DNA of 5,022 nt from Pseudooctadecabacter sp. (GTDB taxonomy: Bacteria > Pseudomonadota > Alphaproteobacteria > Rhodobacterales > Rhodobacteraceae). Positions within the stretch are counted from its first letter, which is position 1; each line of letters opens with the position of its first letter. The notes under the pieces were generated by a model. The model was not told where the DNA came from, searched no databases, and worked only from the letters and a program-made list of their open reading frames with translations. Shown in pieces: positions 1 through 5,022 of the stretch. The DNA lies in assembly GCA_020628265.1 (NCBI GenBank), contig JAHDFG010000162.1, forward strand, positions 1 through 5,022, in the 5' to 3' direction. A program made the translations under genes and the position numbers.

Positions 1-181
1 CGTAGACGGCTGGCAGGGACCCGCCCCAGATGCCATCGGCATAAGAGATATCGGAGTGGCAGATCGCGCAGGCATCGAGAGAGACTTCAACCTCTTCGCC
101 GATAGGCGCGCGGATTTCGATCTCTTCGATCTGGAAGGGTTCGCCAAAGGCATGGCAGACGGCGGCTTTGATGCGGGGCAT
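1..181 (-). CDS. Zinc-dependent alcohol dehydrogenase (medium-chain family), N-terminal fragment
   Basis: This is the first 60 residues of a protein that continues beyond the left edge. Reading the minus strand from the ATG at 181-179 gives MPRIKAAVCHAFGEP, then a GroES-like start, then ACAICHSDISYADG at residues 37-50. The CHSD core (Cys41, His42, Ser43, Asp44) matches the family's catalytic-zinc site: Cys41 would be a zinc ligand and Ser43 part of the proton relay. Medium-chain dehydrogenases of this type oxidise alcohols, or reduce aldehydes, with NAD(P) in the cytoplasm. The start is supported by a GGAG ribosome binding site 7 bases upstream. It is the third minus-strand gene in a row after the reductase and transporter, but a 109-base gap separates it from the transporter, so it may have its own promoter. 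The structural-zinc and Rossmann parts lie outside the window, so substrate and subfamily cannot be judged. The family call is secure. Confidence 0.88.
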   Translation of the reverse strand, partial: MPRIKAAVCHAFGEPFQIEEIEIRAPIGEEVEVSLDACAICHSDISYADGIWGGSLPAVY

Positions 182-290
182 GGGCTGGCTCCGGTTGGTG
201 TTTTGGCGAGGGTGGAGCGCCCCAACCGTCGACGCAAGTTGGAAAGCGACGGGACGTGTCGGTAACGTCGGGTGAACGGCTTTATCTGCT
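182..290 (-). other. Intergenic gap between transporter and alcohol dehydrogenase
   Basis: These 109 bases follow the transporter stop and precede the dehydrogenase start on the minus strand. Apart from the ribosome binding site I found no convincing -35/-10 pair. A 5-base stem (253-257 with 265-269, 7-base loop) is present but has no U-tract and is too weak to call a terminator. The gap is long enough for a separate promoter, but none is recognised. Confidence 0.4.
189..193 (-). promoter_or_regulatory. Ribosome binding site of the alcohol dehydrogenase
   Basis: On the minus strand this reads CGGAG and lies 7 bases before the ATG at 181-179. It fixes the start of a gene that is otherwise only partly visible. 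Confidence 0.6.
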
Positions 291-1505
291 TTAAGCGGGC
301 TGCAGTCGCTTTCGGCCCAGAAAGACAACCATGCAAACCACCATGAGGACTGCGGACAGGGCGAAAGCAGCCCCGGGTAGATACAGGTTCCCGTCCGCTG
401 TAAACGCCCAGAAAATCTGGGTCATCACCAAAGGGGAGAAGATCATCGCGATGGATTTGGCCGAGGCGATGACGCCTTGAAGCTCTCCCTGTTGGTCATC
501 GCCCGCCCGTTGCGACATCATGCCTTGCAGCGCAGGTGTGACCACGGCCCCCAGGGCCGTCAGTGGCGTGAAGACCAGTGCGATCCAGCCGTTCGAGATC
601 ATCGTGAGGGCCACGAAGGCCATGAGGTTGAAGCTGATTCCATAGACAATCGTGGCCCGTTCGCCAAAGCGGCGCAGGATGGGGCGGATCAGGACGCCTT
701 GGACCAGTGCCATGCCAATGCCGAACATGGCCAGTGACCCGCCGACCATGCCAGGCGACCAGCCGAAGGCTTCCTTCGTGAAGTATGCCCACGTGGCGGG
801 GTACACAATGAAGGCAAATTCATAGAGGAAGACCAACAGTATCAGGCGGCGGACGCCATCCAGTTGGCCAAGCGCCTGAAACGCGCCAAAGGGGTTGGCG
901 CGGCGCCATGCGAAGGGGCGCCGGATGCGGTCGTCCACGGTCTCGGGCAAGACGAAATAGCCGAACACGAGGTTTGCGGCCCCCAAGGCTGCGGCGGCAT
1001 AGAAGGGCGCGCGGGTGCCAAACTCGCCCAGAAGGCCGCCGATGACGGGCCCGAGCACAAACCCGATCCCGAAGGCGGCCCCGACGAGCCCGAAATTGGC
1101 GGATTTTTCTTCCGGTTTTGAAATGTCGGCGATGAAGGCCGATGCGGTAGATTGGGTCGCGGCCGTGATCCCCCCGATCACGCGGGTCAGGAACAGCAGC
1201 CAGATGGTGCCGGCCACGGCCATGACGAGGTAGTCGATGGTCATGACCAGCAGCGAGATCAGCAAAACGGGCCTGCGCCCGTAGGCGTCGGACAGCGACC
1301 CCAAAACGGGACCAAAGAAGAACTGCATGACAGCAAAGGTTGTCGCCAGAATGCCGCCCCAGATCGCCGCTGTGCCAAGGGTGCCGCCGTTCACCTCGGT
1401 GATGAGGTCGGGCATGACCGGCAGGATCAGACCGATCCCCATCGCATCAAGGGTCAGTGTGATCAGGATGAAGGTGAAGGCGCGGCGGCGTTGGCGTTGG
1501 TCCAT
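291..1505 (-). CDS. TetA-like major facilitator superfamily efflux transporter
   Basis: This 404-residue inner-membrane protein has about 12 hydrophobic segments, the usual length and layout of the TCR/Tet branch of drug:proton antiporters. TM1 carries LDAMGIGLILPVMP (residues 19-32, Asp20). The TM2-3 loop carries motif A, GSLSDAYGRRPVLL (69-82). TM3 has Asp91 and TM4 has Arg108. TM5 carries the antiporter motif GIGFVLGPVIGG (146-157). A degenerate motif A recurs near 273-284, after the central loop at about 187-219. Against TetA(B) as I remember it, Asp15, Asp84 and Arg101 are kept, but the essential His257 and Asp285 align with Met265 and Asn293, so tetracycline export is not implied. The frame stays open upstream to a TTG inside the reductase gene. 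I start at the ATG at 1505-1503, where the family's N-terminus begins; its Shine-Dalgarno is weak. It sits 74 bases behind the reductase and probably shares its transcript. The export substrate is unknown. Confidence 0.85.
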   Translation of the reverse strand: MDQRQRRRAFTFILITLTLDAMGIGLILPVMPDLITEVNGGTLGTAAIWGGILATTFAVMQFFFGPVLGSLSDAYGRRPVLLISLLVMTIDYLVMAVAGTIWLLFLTRVIGGITAATQSTASAFIADISKPEEKSANFGLVGAAFGIGFVLGPVIGGLLGEFGTRAPFYAAAALGAANLVFGYFVLPETVDDRIRRPFAWRRANPFGAFQALGQLDGVRRLILLVFLYEFAFIVYPATWAYFTKEAFGWSPGMVGGSLAMFGIGMALVQGVLIRPILRRFGERATIVYGISFNLMAFVALTMISNGWIALVFTPLTALGAVVTPALQGMMSQRAGDDQQGELQGVIASAKSIAMIFSPLVMTQIFWAFTADGNLYLPGAAFALSAVLMVVCMVVFLGRKRLQPA

Positions 1506-1525
1506 GTCCGTCGGTGTAAAGTGAA

Positions 1526-1578
1526 CCGGTCGGTTTAGGAAGGGTCCGGCGAAAATATCTCGGGCCGGACCCGACCGG
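1526..1578 (-). repeat. Interrupted inverted repeat (hairpin) between reductase and transporter
   Basis: A perfect 9-base stem joins GGGTCCGGC (1542-1550) to GCCGGACCC (1564-1572) around a 13-base loop. It is extended outward by a 6-base stem, CCGGTC (1526-1531) with GACCGG (1573-1578). The right arm is continuous, while the left arm has a 10-base interruption (1532-1541). It begins directly after the reductase stop codon and ends 20 bases before the transporter ATG. No run of T follows the stem in the direction of transcription, so it is not a standard intrinsic terminator. It could attenuate transcription, stabilise the upstream mRNA, or affect translation of the transporter. The structure is seen directly; its role is inferred. 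Confidence 0.65.
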
Positions 1579-1579
1579 C

Positions 1580-2527
1580 TTAGAAGGACCAAGTGTAACC
1601 GGTGTCCTGTTCGGTTCGGGCCCAAAGCTGTTCCATGACTGGTTTGTCATAGGCGTAGTCCTCAAGATTGCCGCGCCCTACCGGACCTGTGAAGCCCATA
1701 CGCCCCGTCGGGCCATACAACGCGCGCTGTTCCAACCCCCCTTCGGTTGCGCACATCACTTCTGGGTAGGCCCCTTGTTCGGCGGTCTGGACCAGAGGTG
1801 TCTTGCTCATCAGGCCGAAGATGATCTTGGTCAGGCGGCTCCCGCTTGTGGTGATCAGCGAGGTGGCTGACGACCCCGGGTGGCACACATAAACCTCAAC
1901 CGCTTTTCCCGATGCCTTGACGCGGTCCTGAAGTTCGTAGGCGAACATCATCTGGGCCAGTTTGCTTTGGCTGTAGGCCGGATTTGCGCTGTAGCCCGCT
2001 TCCCATTGCATGTCATCAAATCGGATCGTCCTCAGACCCATGCGGTACCCCAGGCTGGCGACAACAACGATCCGGCCTGCAGAGGCCTCGATCAAGTCGA
2101 ACAGCATTCCTGCCAGCACAAAATGACCGTAGTGGTTCGTGCCCAACTGGCTTTCAAAGCCGTCTACGGTCAGCTCCCGACGGGGGACTTGTGCGATAGC
2201 GGCATTGCACATCAGGGCGTCGATCCGGTCGACCGTGGCCAGAAGTTCCGTCGCTGCGGCACGGACGCTGGACAGGTTGGCCAGATCCATGCGGATGAAC
2301 TGCACGGGGGCGTCTGCGCCGAATTCCTGCTTGAGGGATGTGAGTGCCGCCGCGGACTTTTCGGCGCTGCGGTTGAGCATCACGACGCGGCCGCCTTTTG
2401 ACAGAAGGATGCGCGCGGCTTGAAAGCCGGTGCCTGCGTTTGCGCCGGTGATGACGAAGGTTTTTCCGTTGAGGTCGCCGAGCCGGTCCGGTGTCCAGCC
2501 TTGGGGTCCGAATGTTGTATCTGGCAT
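1580..2527 (-). CDS. Short-chain dehydrogenase/reductase, retinol-dehydrogenase-like
   Basis: This 315-residue cytoplasmic oxidoreductase of the classical short-chain family probably uses NAD(P)H to interconvert a carbonyl and an alcohol. The cofactor motif is TGANAGTG (residues 27-34, the TGxxxGxG pattern with Thr where Ile is usual). Asp81 fits the adenine-contact position. NAA (108-110) replaces the common NAG. The catalytic set is complete: Asn131, Ser158 in VVVASLGYR, Tyr185 and Lys189 in YSQSK, followed by HPG (216-218). The phrase DGFESQLGTNHYGHF (122-136) is typical of the retinol dehydrogenase/WWOX/protochlorophyllide-reductase-like branch, as is the extended C-terminus ending with a GPVGR segment (281-285) and LWARTEQDTG (301-310). 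The ATG at 2527-2525 is preceded by AGGAAA. It is divergent from the AraC regulator and leads into the transporter, so it is probably the regulator's target. Family membership is firm. The substrate is unknown; a retinoid is not implied. Confidence 0.9.
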   Translation of the reverse strand: MPDTTFGPQGWTPDRLGDLNGKTFVITGANAGTGFQAARILLSKGGRVVMLNRSAEKSAAALTSLKQEFGADAPVQFIRMDLANLSSVRAAATELLATVDRIDALMCNAAIAQVPRRELTVDGFESQLGTNHYGHFVLAGMLFDLIEASAGRIVVVASLGYRMGLRTIRFDDMQWEAGYSANPAYSQSKLAQMMFAYELQDRVKASGKAVEVYVCHPGSSATSLITTSGSRLTKIIFGLMSKTPLVQTAEQGAYPEVMCATEGGLEQRALYGPTGRMGFTGPVGRGNLEDYAYDKPVMEQLWARTEQDTGYTWSF

Positions 2528-2533
2528 GTCTGT

Positions 2534-2539
2534 TTTCCT
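2534..2539 (-). promoter_or_regulatory. Ribosome binding site of the short-chain reductase
   Basis: The minus strand reads AGGAAA, 6 bases before the ATG at 2527-2525. This is the clearest Shine-Dalgarno in the divergent region and supports the chosen reductase start. Confidence 0.6.
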
Positions 2540-2648
2540 ATGCTTGTCGTCGCGCCATGAGGGTTGATATTCTGGCGTTGGATGTGAGATAAATCCCCGA
2601 TCCCGTCAAAAACAGACGATATCCTCTCAATGAGTAGCCTATTTGTAT

Positions 2649-2663
2649 CAATCATATTGATTG
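2649..2663. promoter_or_regulatory. Perfect 15-base dyad, candidate operator
   Basis: CAATCA (2649-2654), a TAT spacer and TGATTG (2658-2663) form a perfect 6-3-6 inverted repeat. It ends 28 bases before the regulator ATG, in the AT-rich part of the divergent region. On the minus strand it contains TATGAT, close to a consensus -10, though without a good -35. The position suits a regulator binding site. AraC-family proteins often bind direct rather than inverted repeats, so the protein that binds it, if any, is uncertain. Confidence 0.4.
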
Positions 2664-2691
2664 TTGCATTCATACCGTTTTAGTTGGCTGC

Positions 2692-3585
2692 ATGAACAAA
2701 GAGCGCATCCGAGAGATCATTGAACGAACCGTCACCAATGACGGGTTAACGGCAACCGGTATTGACGGGGTGCAGCTGTTCCGTGCCACGACGTCTGTTC
2801 CCTGTATGCCTGCGGTCTATGACCCTTGCGTGATCGCCATCGTCAGCGGGTCGAAAGAGGCCGTGTTGGACGGACAGCACCACATCTACGACAGCCAGCG
2901 GTATTTGTGCTGCCCGATGTCGATGCCGGTCGAGGCCGGAACGCCAAACGCATCCCCCGAGAACCCGCTGTTCGGGGTCTACGTTTCCCTCAACCATCGC
3001 GAGATGTCCGGCCTGACGTTGGAGTTGGATAACGCCTCTGCGGGGCCCGTGCCCGATGGGGCCGGAGGCGGAACACAAGGCGTTCGTTTGGCCGAGTGGG
3101 ATACGCGCTTTGCAGACGCGCTGTTGAGACTTGTGCAGGTGCTGGAGGACCCGGTGGATATGGCGGTCTTGGGACAGTCGAGAATGCGTGAGGTGTTGTA
3201 CGCGGTGCTGAAAGGGGAGGCTGGCGCGTTTGCCCGCGCGGCTTTCGGGCCGGGGAATGCTATTGCGCGTTCGATTGCGCTGGTGGCGGACGATTTGCAG
3301 GCACCGGTGACCATTGACGATATGGCCGCACGGGCCGGAATGAGCCGCGCCGCCTTTCATCGCAAGTTCAAACAGGCAACGACGCTTTCGCCGATCCAGT
3401 TCGTCAAATCCATGCGGTTGAACCATGCCGCAATGCAGATCGCCGGAGGAATGTCCGCGCAGCAAGCCGCGGTGGACGCGGGCTATGTCAGCGCGTCCCA
3501 GTTCGGACGCGAGTTCAAGCGGCACTACGGGCAATCCCCGAAGCAGTGGAGCGCCGAGAACACGGTTCGTTCAGGTCTTATCTGA
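2692..3585 (+). CDS. AraC-family transcriptional regulator
   Basis: This 297-residue cytoplasmic DNA-binding protein has two domains. The N-terminal part (about 20-175) matches the AraC_N type of ligand or sensor domain found in YqhC-like regulators, with VYDPCVIAIVSGSKEAVLDG (42-61) and YLCCPMSMPVEAGTP (71-85). The C-terminal part is the AraC/XylS double helix-turn-helix: first helix pair in TIDDMAARAGMSRAAFHRKF (207-226), second in AAVDAGYVSASQFGREFKRH (259-278), ending with the family signature YGQSPKQW (279-286). The length is normal for the family. The ATG at 2692 is the first in frame after a stop at 2635, but has no clear Shine-Dalgarno, so a leaderless or weakly translated mRNA is possible. 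It is divergent from the reductase-transporter pair, its likely target, as AraC_N regulators often neighbour oxidoreductase genes. Four cysteines in the sensor domain (38, 46, 73, 74) could respond to electrophiles, but this is speculation. The inducer is unknown. Confidence 0.92.
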   Translation: MNKERIREIIERTVTNDGLTATGIDGVQLFRATTSVPCMPAVYDPCVIAIVSGSKEAVLDGQHHIYDSQRYLCCPMSMPVEAGTPNASPENPLFGVYVSLNHREMSGLTLELDNASAGPVPDGAGGGTQGVRLAEWDTRFADALLRLVQVLEDPVDMAVLGQSRMREVLYAVLKGEAGAFARAAFGPGNAIARSIALVADDLQAPVTIDDMAARAGMSRAAFHRKFKQATTLSPIQFVKSMRLNHAAMQIAGGMSAQQAAVDAGYVSASQFGREFKRHYGQSPKQWSAENTVRSGLI

Positions 3586-3592
3586 TACCGGT

Positions 3593-4324
3593 TCAGATGT
3601 GCCCGATGTCGGTCAGGAAACCGACGAGACGTTCAGTGACCTCGGTGGGATGGGTTTCGGGTGCCAGATGGCCTGCACCGCGGATCAGGTGAAAGGTGCT
3701 ACCAGGAATAAGGTCGGTCGTTTCGCGGACGAGATCGGGCGGGGTGGATTTGTCGCGGTCCCCGCAAAGGCCGAGTGTCGGCAGCCGCAAGCCTGAGGTG
3801 GGGGTGTAGAAATCTGTGCCTGCAATCGCCTCGCAGGTTGCGGCGTATCCTTCGGGATCGGTGTTCAACAGGCGCGTTTCGGCCCGAGGGGCGTCGCTGT
3901 TCCACCGTGCGAGGGTGTCGGTGGCAAGGGCGCTCATCCCTCTCGTGCGAGCGGTCTTCGCGCGGTCGTGCCATGGCCCCGGCTGGCCGAATTTGGCGGC
4001 GGTCCCGCACAGGACGAGCCCGCGCACAAGGTCGAGCCGCTTGACGGCCAGACCTTGGGCAATCATCCCGCCGAGCGAGAGGCCGAAGACCACTGCATCG
4101 GTGATCTTGCGGGCATCGAGAAGGTCTTCGATGTCCTTGACCAGCGCCCCCATGGCATAGGGCCCATCCGGTACGGGTGAGGCACCGTGCCCGCGCAGAT
4201 CGGGGCGGATGGTCGTGTGATCGGGCAGGTGCAAACCGTCAAAGACGGACGCGTCCATCCCCAACCCGTGCAGCAGGACGACTGGTGGGCCGCTGCCTGC
4301 AATTGTGACGTTAAGGTCAGTCAT
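3593..4324 (-). CDS. Alpha/beta hydrolase resembling 3-oxoadipate enol-lactonase (PcaD-like)
   Basis: This 243-residue cytoplasmic alpha/beta hydrolase has the full catalytic set: Ser83 in GLSLGG (81-86), Asp191 in GDRDKSTP (188-195) and His219 in GAGHLAPE (216-223). The oxyanion-hole motif is HGLG (19-22) and the strand-turn RPDLRGHG is at 40-47. LVLCGTAAKFG (103-113) and DPEGYAATCEAI (156-167) resemble 3-oxoadipate enol-lactonase, which opens the enol-lactone in the protocatechuate/catechol branch of the beta-ketoadipate pathway. However, no other pca gene is visible, and the N-terminus is shorter than the roughly 260 residues I recall for PcaD, so a related esterase or lactonase is equally possible. 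I prefer the ATG at 4324-4322 over the GTG at 4330, because ATG overlaps the upstream stop as ATGACTGA, a pattern of translational coupling. Its 3' end meets the AraC gene's end 7 bases away. The fold is certain; the substrate is not. Confidence 0.85.
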   Translation of the reverse strand: MTDLNVTIAGSGPPVVLLHGLGMDASVFDGLHLPDHTTIRPDLRGHGASPVPDGPYAMGALVKDIEDLLDARKITDAVVFGLSLGGMIAQGLAVKRLDLVRGLVLCGTAAKFGQPGPWHDRAKTARTRGMSALATDTLARWNSDAPRAETRLLNTDPEGYAATCEAIAGTDFYTPTSGLRLPTLGLCGDRDKSTPPDLVRETTDLIPGSTFHLIRGAGHLAPETHPTEVTERLVGFLTDIGHI

Positions 4325-5022
4325 CGTCACCGATGCGGATATGGGCGATGATTTGGCCGTGATCGGAAGCCAGTTTGTTGTAGGGCGCTTCGGGGTGAGA
4401 GCCGTCCGTGAGGTGGTCGTTCAAGACGCTGAAATATTCCATCTCGCCGATCTTCTTTTTGTAGTCGGGATGGAAGTGGCGGGACATGTAGATCTGGTCG
4501 ATCGATTCAAAGACGCCGCCAAAGGCCGAGGTGTAGACCATGTCGCGGGCGGATTTGCGCACGAACAGGCGTTCGGCGGAATGCAGGCGCACACGGTCGA
4601 CGTCTTCCTGAATTTGCTCGTTCTCTTCCTTTGAGTAGCGGTCCTGCGGATGTTTGGCGTCGTGGCGCAGCATCCACGAGTAGTTCTTGAACGGCACCTC
4701 GCCCGAGATGATCTCGGAGCTGACCGCATGTTCGCCATCGTTGAAATCGCCCAGCACCATGACAGGGTGTCCGGCGTTCAGCTCTTCGATGATCTCGCGG
4801 CGCAGGATCCAGGCTTCGGCCATGCGGCGCAGGCCCGCGCGCAAAGACCCCAGCGCGCGGGCGGCTGGGTCATATTTGGTCAGAACAGCAGCGGGCGGAA
4901 AATCGGCGCCTTTGGGGGTCAGATGCTCGCCCAGTTTGGATTTCAAGTGGCAATTGAAGACCGTGACCACTTCGCCGCCGACGGGGATGCGGGCCTTGAG
5001 GATCGGGCGGCTGAGGCGGCGG
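4317..5022 (-). CDS. Endonuclease/exonuclease/phosphatase-superfamily protein, C-terminal part
   Basis: The visible 234 residues form the C-terminal part of a metal-dependent phosphodiesterase or phosphatase of the DNase I-like (EEP) superfamily; the start and the first metal-binding motif (the usual Glu) lie beyond the right edge. In fragment numbering, His25 is in FNCHLKSK (22-29), Asp92 and Asn94 in VLGDFND (89-95), Asp175 in SIDQIYMS (173-180), and Asp220-His221 in SDHG (219-222). These match the superfamily's catalytic sites in the expected order. A charged insert at about 120-165 separates the GDFND and DQIY motifs. The frame stays open upstream of the internal GTG at 4970, where RRLSRPILKARIPVGG continues the strand expected before NCHLKSK, so that GTG is not the start. 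The gene overlaps the hydrolase by 8 bases, so the two are probably co-transcribed and translationally coupled. No signal peptide can be judged. The substrate could be nucleic acid, a phosphoester or a phospholipid; the fragment does not decide. Confidence 0.87.
   Translation of the reverse strand, partial: RRLSRPILKARIPVGGEVVTVFNCHLKSKLGEHLTPKGADFPPAAVLTKYDPAARALGSLRAGLRRMAEAWILRREIIEELNAGHPVMVLGDFNDGEHAVSSEIISGEVPFKNYSWMLRHDAKHPQDRYSKEENEQIQEDVDRVRLHSAERLFVRKSARDMVYTSAFGGVFESIDQIYMSRHFHPDYKKKIGEMEYFSVLNDHLTDGSHPEAPYNKLASDHGQIIAHIRIGDDD

Larger units (their letters stand above)
2528..2691. promoter_or_regulatory. Divergent intergenic region between AraC regulator and reductase
   Basis: These 164 bases separate two genes read outward and must carry both promoters. 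The part next to the regulator (about 2640-2690) is clearly more AT-rich than the surrounding genes. A TTGACG on the minus strand (2604-2609) could be a -35 for the reductase, but no good -10 lies at the right distance. For the regulator I see no reliable promoter and no clear Shine-Dalgarno before its ATG. Divergent AraC-type regulators commonly control both their own gene and the neighbour from such a region, and that role is inferred here. Confidence 0.55.

Noticed and set aside
56..265. Plus-strand 69-codon open frame at the left edge
   Set aside because: It lies opposite the alcohol dehydrogenase, which has a clear zinc-site motif and ribosome binding site.
253..269. Stem GACGT / ACGTC with a 7-base loop after the transporter gene, a possible terminator
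   Set aside because: A five-base stem without a U-tract is too weak to call.
1506..1625. N-terminal extension of the transporter by 40 residues
   Set aside because: It would begin with a TTG inside the reductase gene and translate through the hairpin. The family N-terminus fits the ATG at 1505.
2604..2609. TTGACG on the minus strand as a -35 box for the reductase
   Set aside because: No hexamer resembling a -10 box occurs 16-18 bases downstream, so a promoter call is not supported.
2380..2673. Minus-strand open frame covering the divergent intergenic region
   Set aside because: It overlaps the reductase start in another frame, has low-complexity composition with no motif, and would occupy the region needed for two promoters.
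2746..3534. Long 262-codon open frame on the minus strand opposite the AraC regulator
   Set aside because: It is antisense to a gene with clear domain motifs, shows no recognisable family pattern, and is explained by GC-rich codon use leaving the opposite frame open.
3608..3625. Hairpin GTCGGT / ACCGAC with a 6-base loop just past the AraC stop, a possible terminator
   Set aside because: It lies within the hydrolase coding sequence, the stem is only 6 bases and no T-run follows, so chance is sufficient.

Overview
The window looks like an ordinary chromosomal segment of a GC-rich alphaproteobacterium, most likely of the Rhodobacterales/Roseobacter type. That placement rests on the GC-rich codon use and on the protein families and phrasing I recognise by memory. 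No search was run. I see no rRNA, tRNA, CRISPR array, insertion sequence, phage gene or attachment site.

Layout, left to right. The 5' end of a zinc-dependent medium-chain alcohol dehydrogenase gene lies on the minus strand (1-181) and runs off the left edge. After a 109-base gap come two minus-strand genes: a TetA-like major facilitator transporter (291-1505) and, upstream of it, a short-chain dehydrogenase/reductase of the retinol-dehydrogenase-like type (1580-2527). The 74 bases between them hold a strong interrupted inverted repeat. Divergent from the reductase, across a 164-base intergenic region with a perfect 6-3-6 dyad, is an AraC-family regulator on the plus strand (2692-3585). It converges, 7 bases apart, on a minus-strand pair: an alpha/beta hydrolase resembling 3-oxoadipate enol-lactonase (3593-4324) and, upstream and overlapping it by 8 bases, the C-terminal part of an endonuclease/exonuclease/phosphatase-superfamily protein (4317-5022), which runs off the right edge.

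The likeliest functional unit is the AraC regulator with the divergent reductase-transporter pair. This arrangement fits a regulator controlling a carbonyl- or alcohol-handling enzyme plus an efflux pump. The inducer, the substrate and the exported compound cannot be read from the sequence. The hydrolase and the phosphatase-superfamily gene form a second, translationally coupled unit with no obvious shared pathway. I found no convincing evidence of a new biological system. The items most worth checking are the intergenic structure at 1526-1587, the dyad at 2649-2663, and the loss of two tetracycline-pump coupling residues in the transporter.
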